A stretch of DNA of 37,420 nt from a virus: IMG/VR virus record IMGVR_UViG_3300025308_000011, positions 1 through 37,420 of that record. One strand, written 5' to 3'. This document shows, piece after piece, positions 37,107 to 37,420 of this stretch (position 1 is the first letter of the stretch; every line of letters begins with the position of its first letter). The notes below the pieces were generated by a model. The model was not told the DNA's origin, did not search any database, and saw nothing but the letters and a program-made list of their open reading frames with translations. The position numbers and the translations under genes were made by a program.

Positions 37107-37420
37107 TGCGGTGCTCCGGTGTTGTCGCCGCCCGGCGTGATTCCGCCGTGCACGTGGTTGACCAGGCTGATGCCGCTGGCAGTCACGTCTCCCTCTACGG
37201 TGATGTTGCCGGTGAAGTGGACGGACGGGCAATCGATGGTAACTTGCGTGGACGCCTGCACCAGTGCGGTCTGGATGCCGACGGCTTCCAGCGCGCCGGT
37301 GACGTGGTTGTAAGCGATGCGCGCGCCGTCCGGGTAATCGGTGATGTGTTCGTCGCCGCTGCTGCTCGGTGCCGGGTGCGTATTTGAAAATAGCCCTGTG
37401 AGCACGACGCCGGCGGCAAG
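37103..37420 (-). CDS. V: Baseplate spike gpV, C-terminal part (continues at 351-13)
   Basis: The C-terminal part of gpV: LTGLFSNTHPAPSSSGDEHI, IAYNHVTGALEAVG, then the beta-helix STQVTIDCPSVHFTGNITVE, and a tip with NHVHGGITPGGDNTGAPQ. The His-x-His (HVH) corresponds to the iron-binding tip motif of P2-type spikes. The frame is continuous with the N-terminal part at the other contig end. Operon order V-W-J-I-H follows by overlapping stops and starts. Confidence 0.93.
   Translation of the reverse strand, partial: LAAGVVLTGLFSNTHPAPSSSGDEHITDYPDGARIAYNHVTGALEAVGIQTALVQASTQVTIDCPSVHFTGNITVEGDVTASGISLVNHVHGGITPGGDNTGAPQ
37295..37420. repeat. Terminal direct repeat, right copy
   Basis: Identical to 13-138. 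It marks the overlap where the linear sequence closes into a circle of about 37,282 bp. Confidence 0.9.

Overview
The window is the essentially complete genome of a temperate P2-like contractile-tailed phage, assembled as a circle and cut inside the tail-spike gene V. Bases 13-138 recur exactly at 37295-37420 (126 bp, offset 37282), and the two halves of V join in frame across this overlap, so the real molecule is a circle of about 37,282 bp. The uninterrupted attP, made of the 3' part of a tRNA-Arg(ACG) gene, shows the excised (circular or virion) form rather than an integrated prophage. The DNA looks GC-rich by eye. The gene content (P2 head/tail set, TOPRIM primase-helicase, AntA/AntB antirepressor, DUF4031, ASCH) resembles phages of Betaproteobacteria. 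The host assignment is an inference of low certainty.

Layout. Positions 1-9409 plus 26547-37420 hold the whole P2 morphogenesis set in P2 order: Q and P on +; O, N, M, L, X, a lysis cassette (small membrane peptide, holin, N-acetylmuramidase, Rz with nested Rz1), R, S, V, W, J, I, H, a fibre chaperone, a papain-like protein, FI, FII, E/E' with a T6G frameshift, T, U and D on -. Three copies of a dyad GTTGTG-N11-CACAAC sit before V, between O and P, and before FI, where P2 has its Ogr-activated late promoters. An Ogr-like zinc-finger activator is encoded at 23751-24035.

Positions 9410-11635 are regulatory: a shared terminator, a small gene, an antirepressor with what looks like a C4-type antisense RNA in its leader, a possible methylase-tail remnant, a roughly 300 bp AT-rich field of GGTRAY repeats arranged as nested inverted repeats (candidate origin), and attP flanked on both sides by paired TGCGCGACT direct repeats (candidate integrase arm sites).

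Positions 11636-24815 (all -) form one tightly overlapped early operon read from a small RHH-like gene through a regulator, ogr, the primase-helicase, about eleven small genes, a C5 cytosine methyltransferase with an unusual repeated central region, a DUF4031 protein, a DndC/PAPS-reductase-like PP-loop protein, an excisionase-like protein and integrase. There is no P2 gpA rolling-circle nuclease, so replication is probably of a different type from P2.

Positions 24873-26550 (+) are the lysogeny side: a small XRE repressor behind shared operators, a BRCT-domain protein, and a secreted staphylococcal-type nuclease with an Excalibur domain. All three probably belong to one transcript expressed in the lysogen. 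The least explained parts are the modification cassette (13795-17107), the C4-like antisense circuit, the GGTRAY repeat field and the repressor-linked nuclease.
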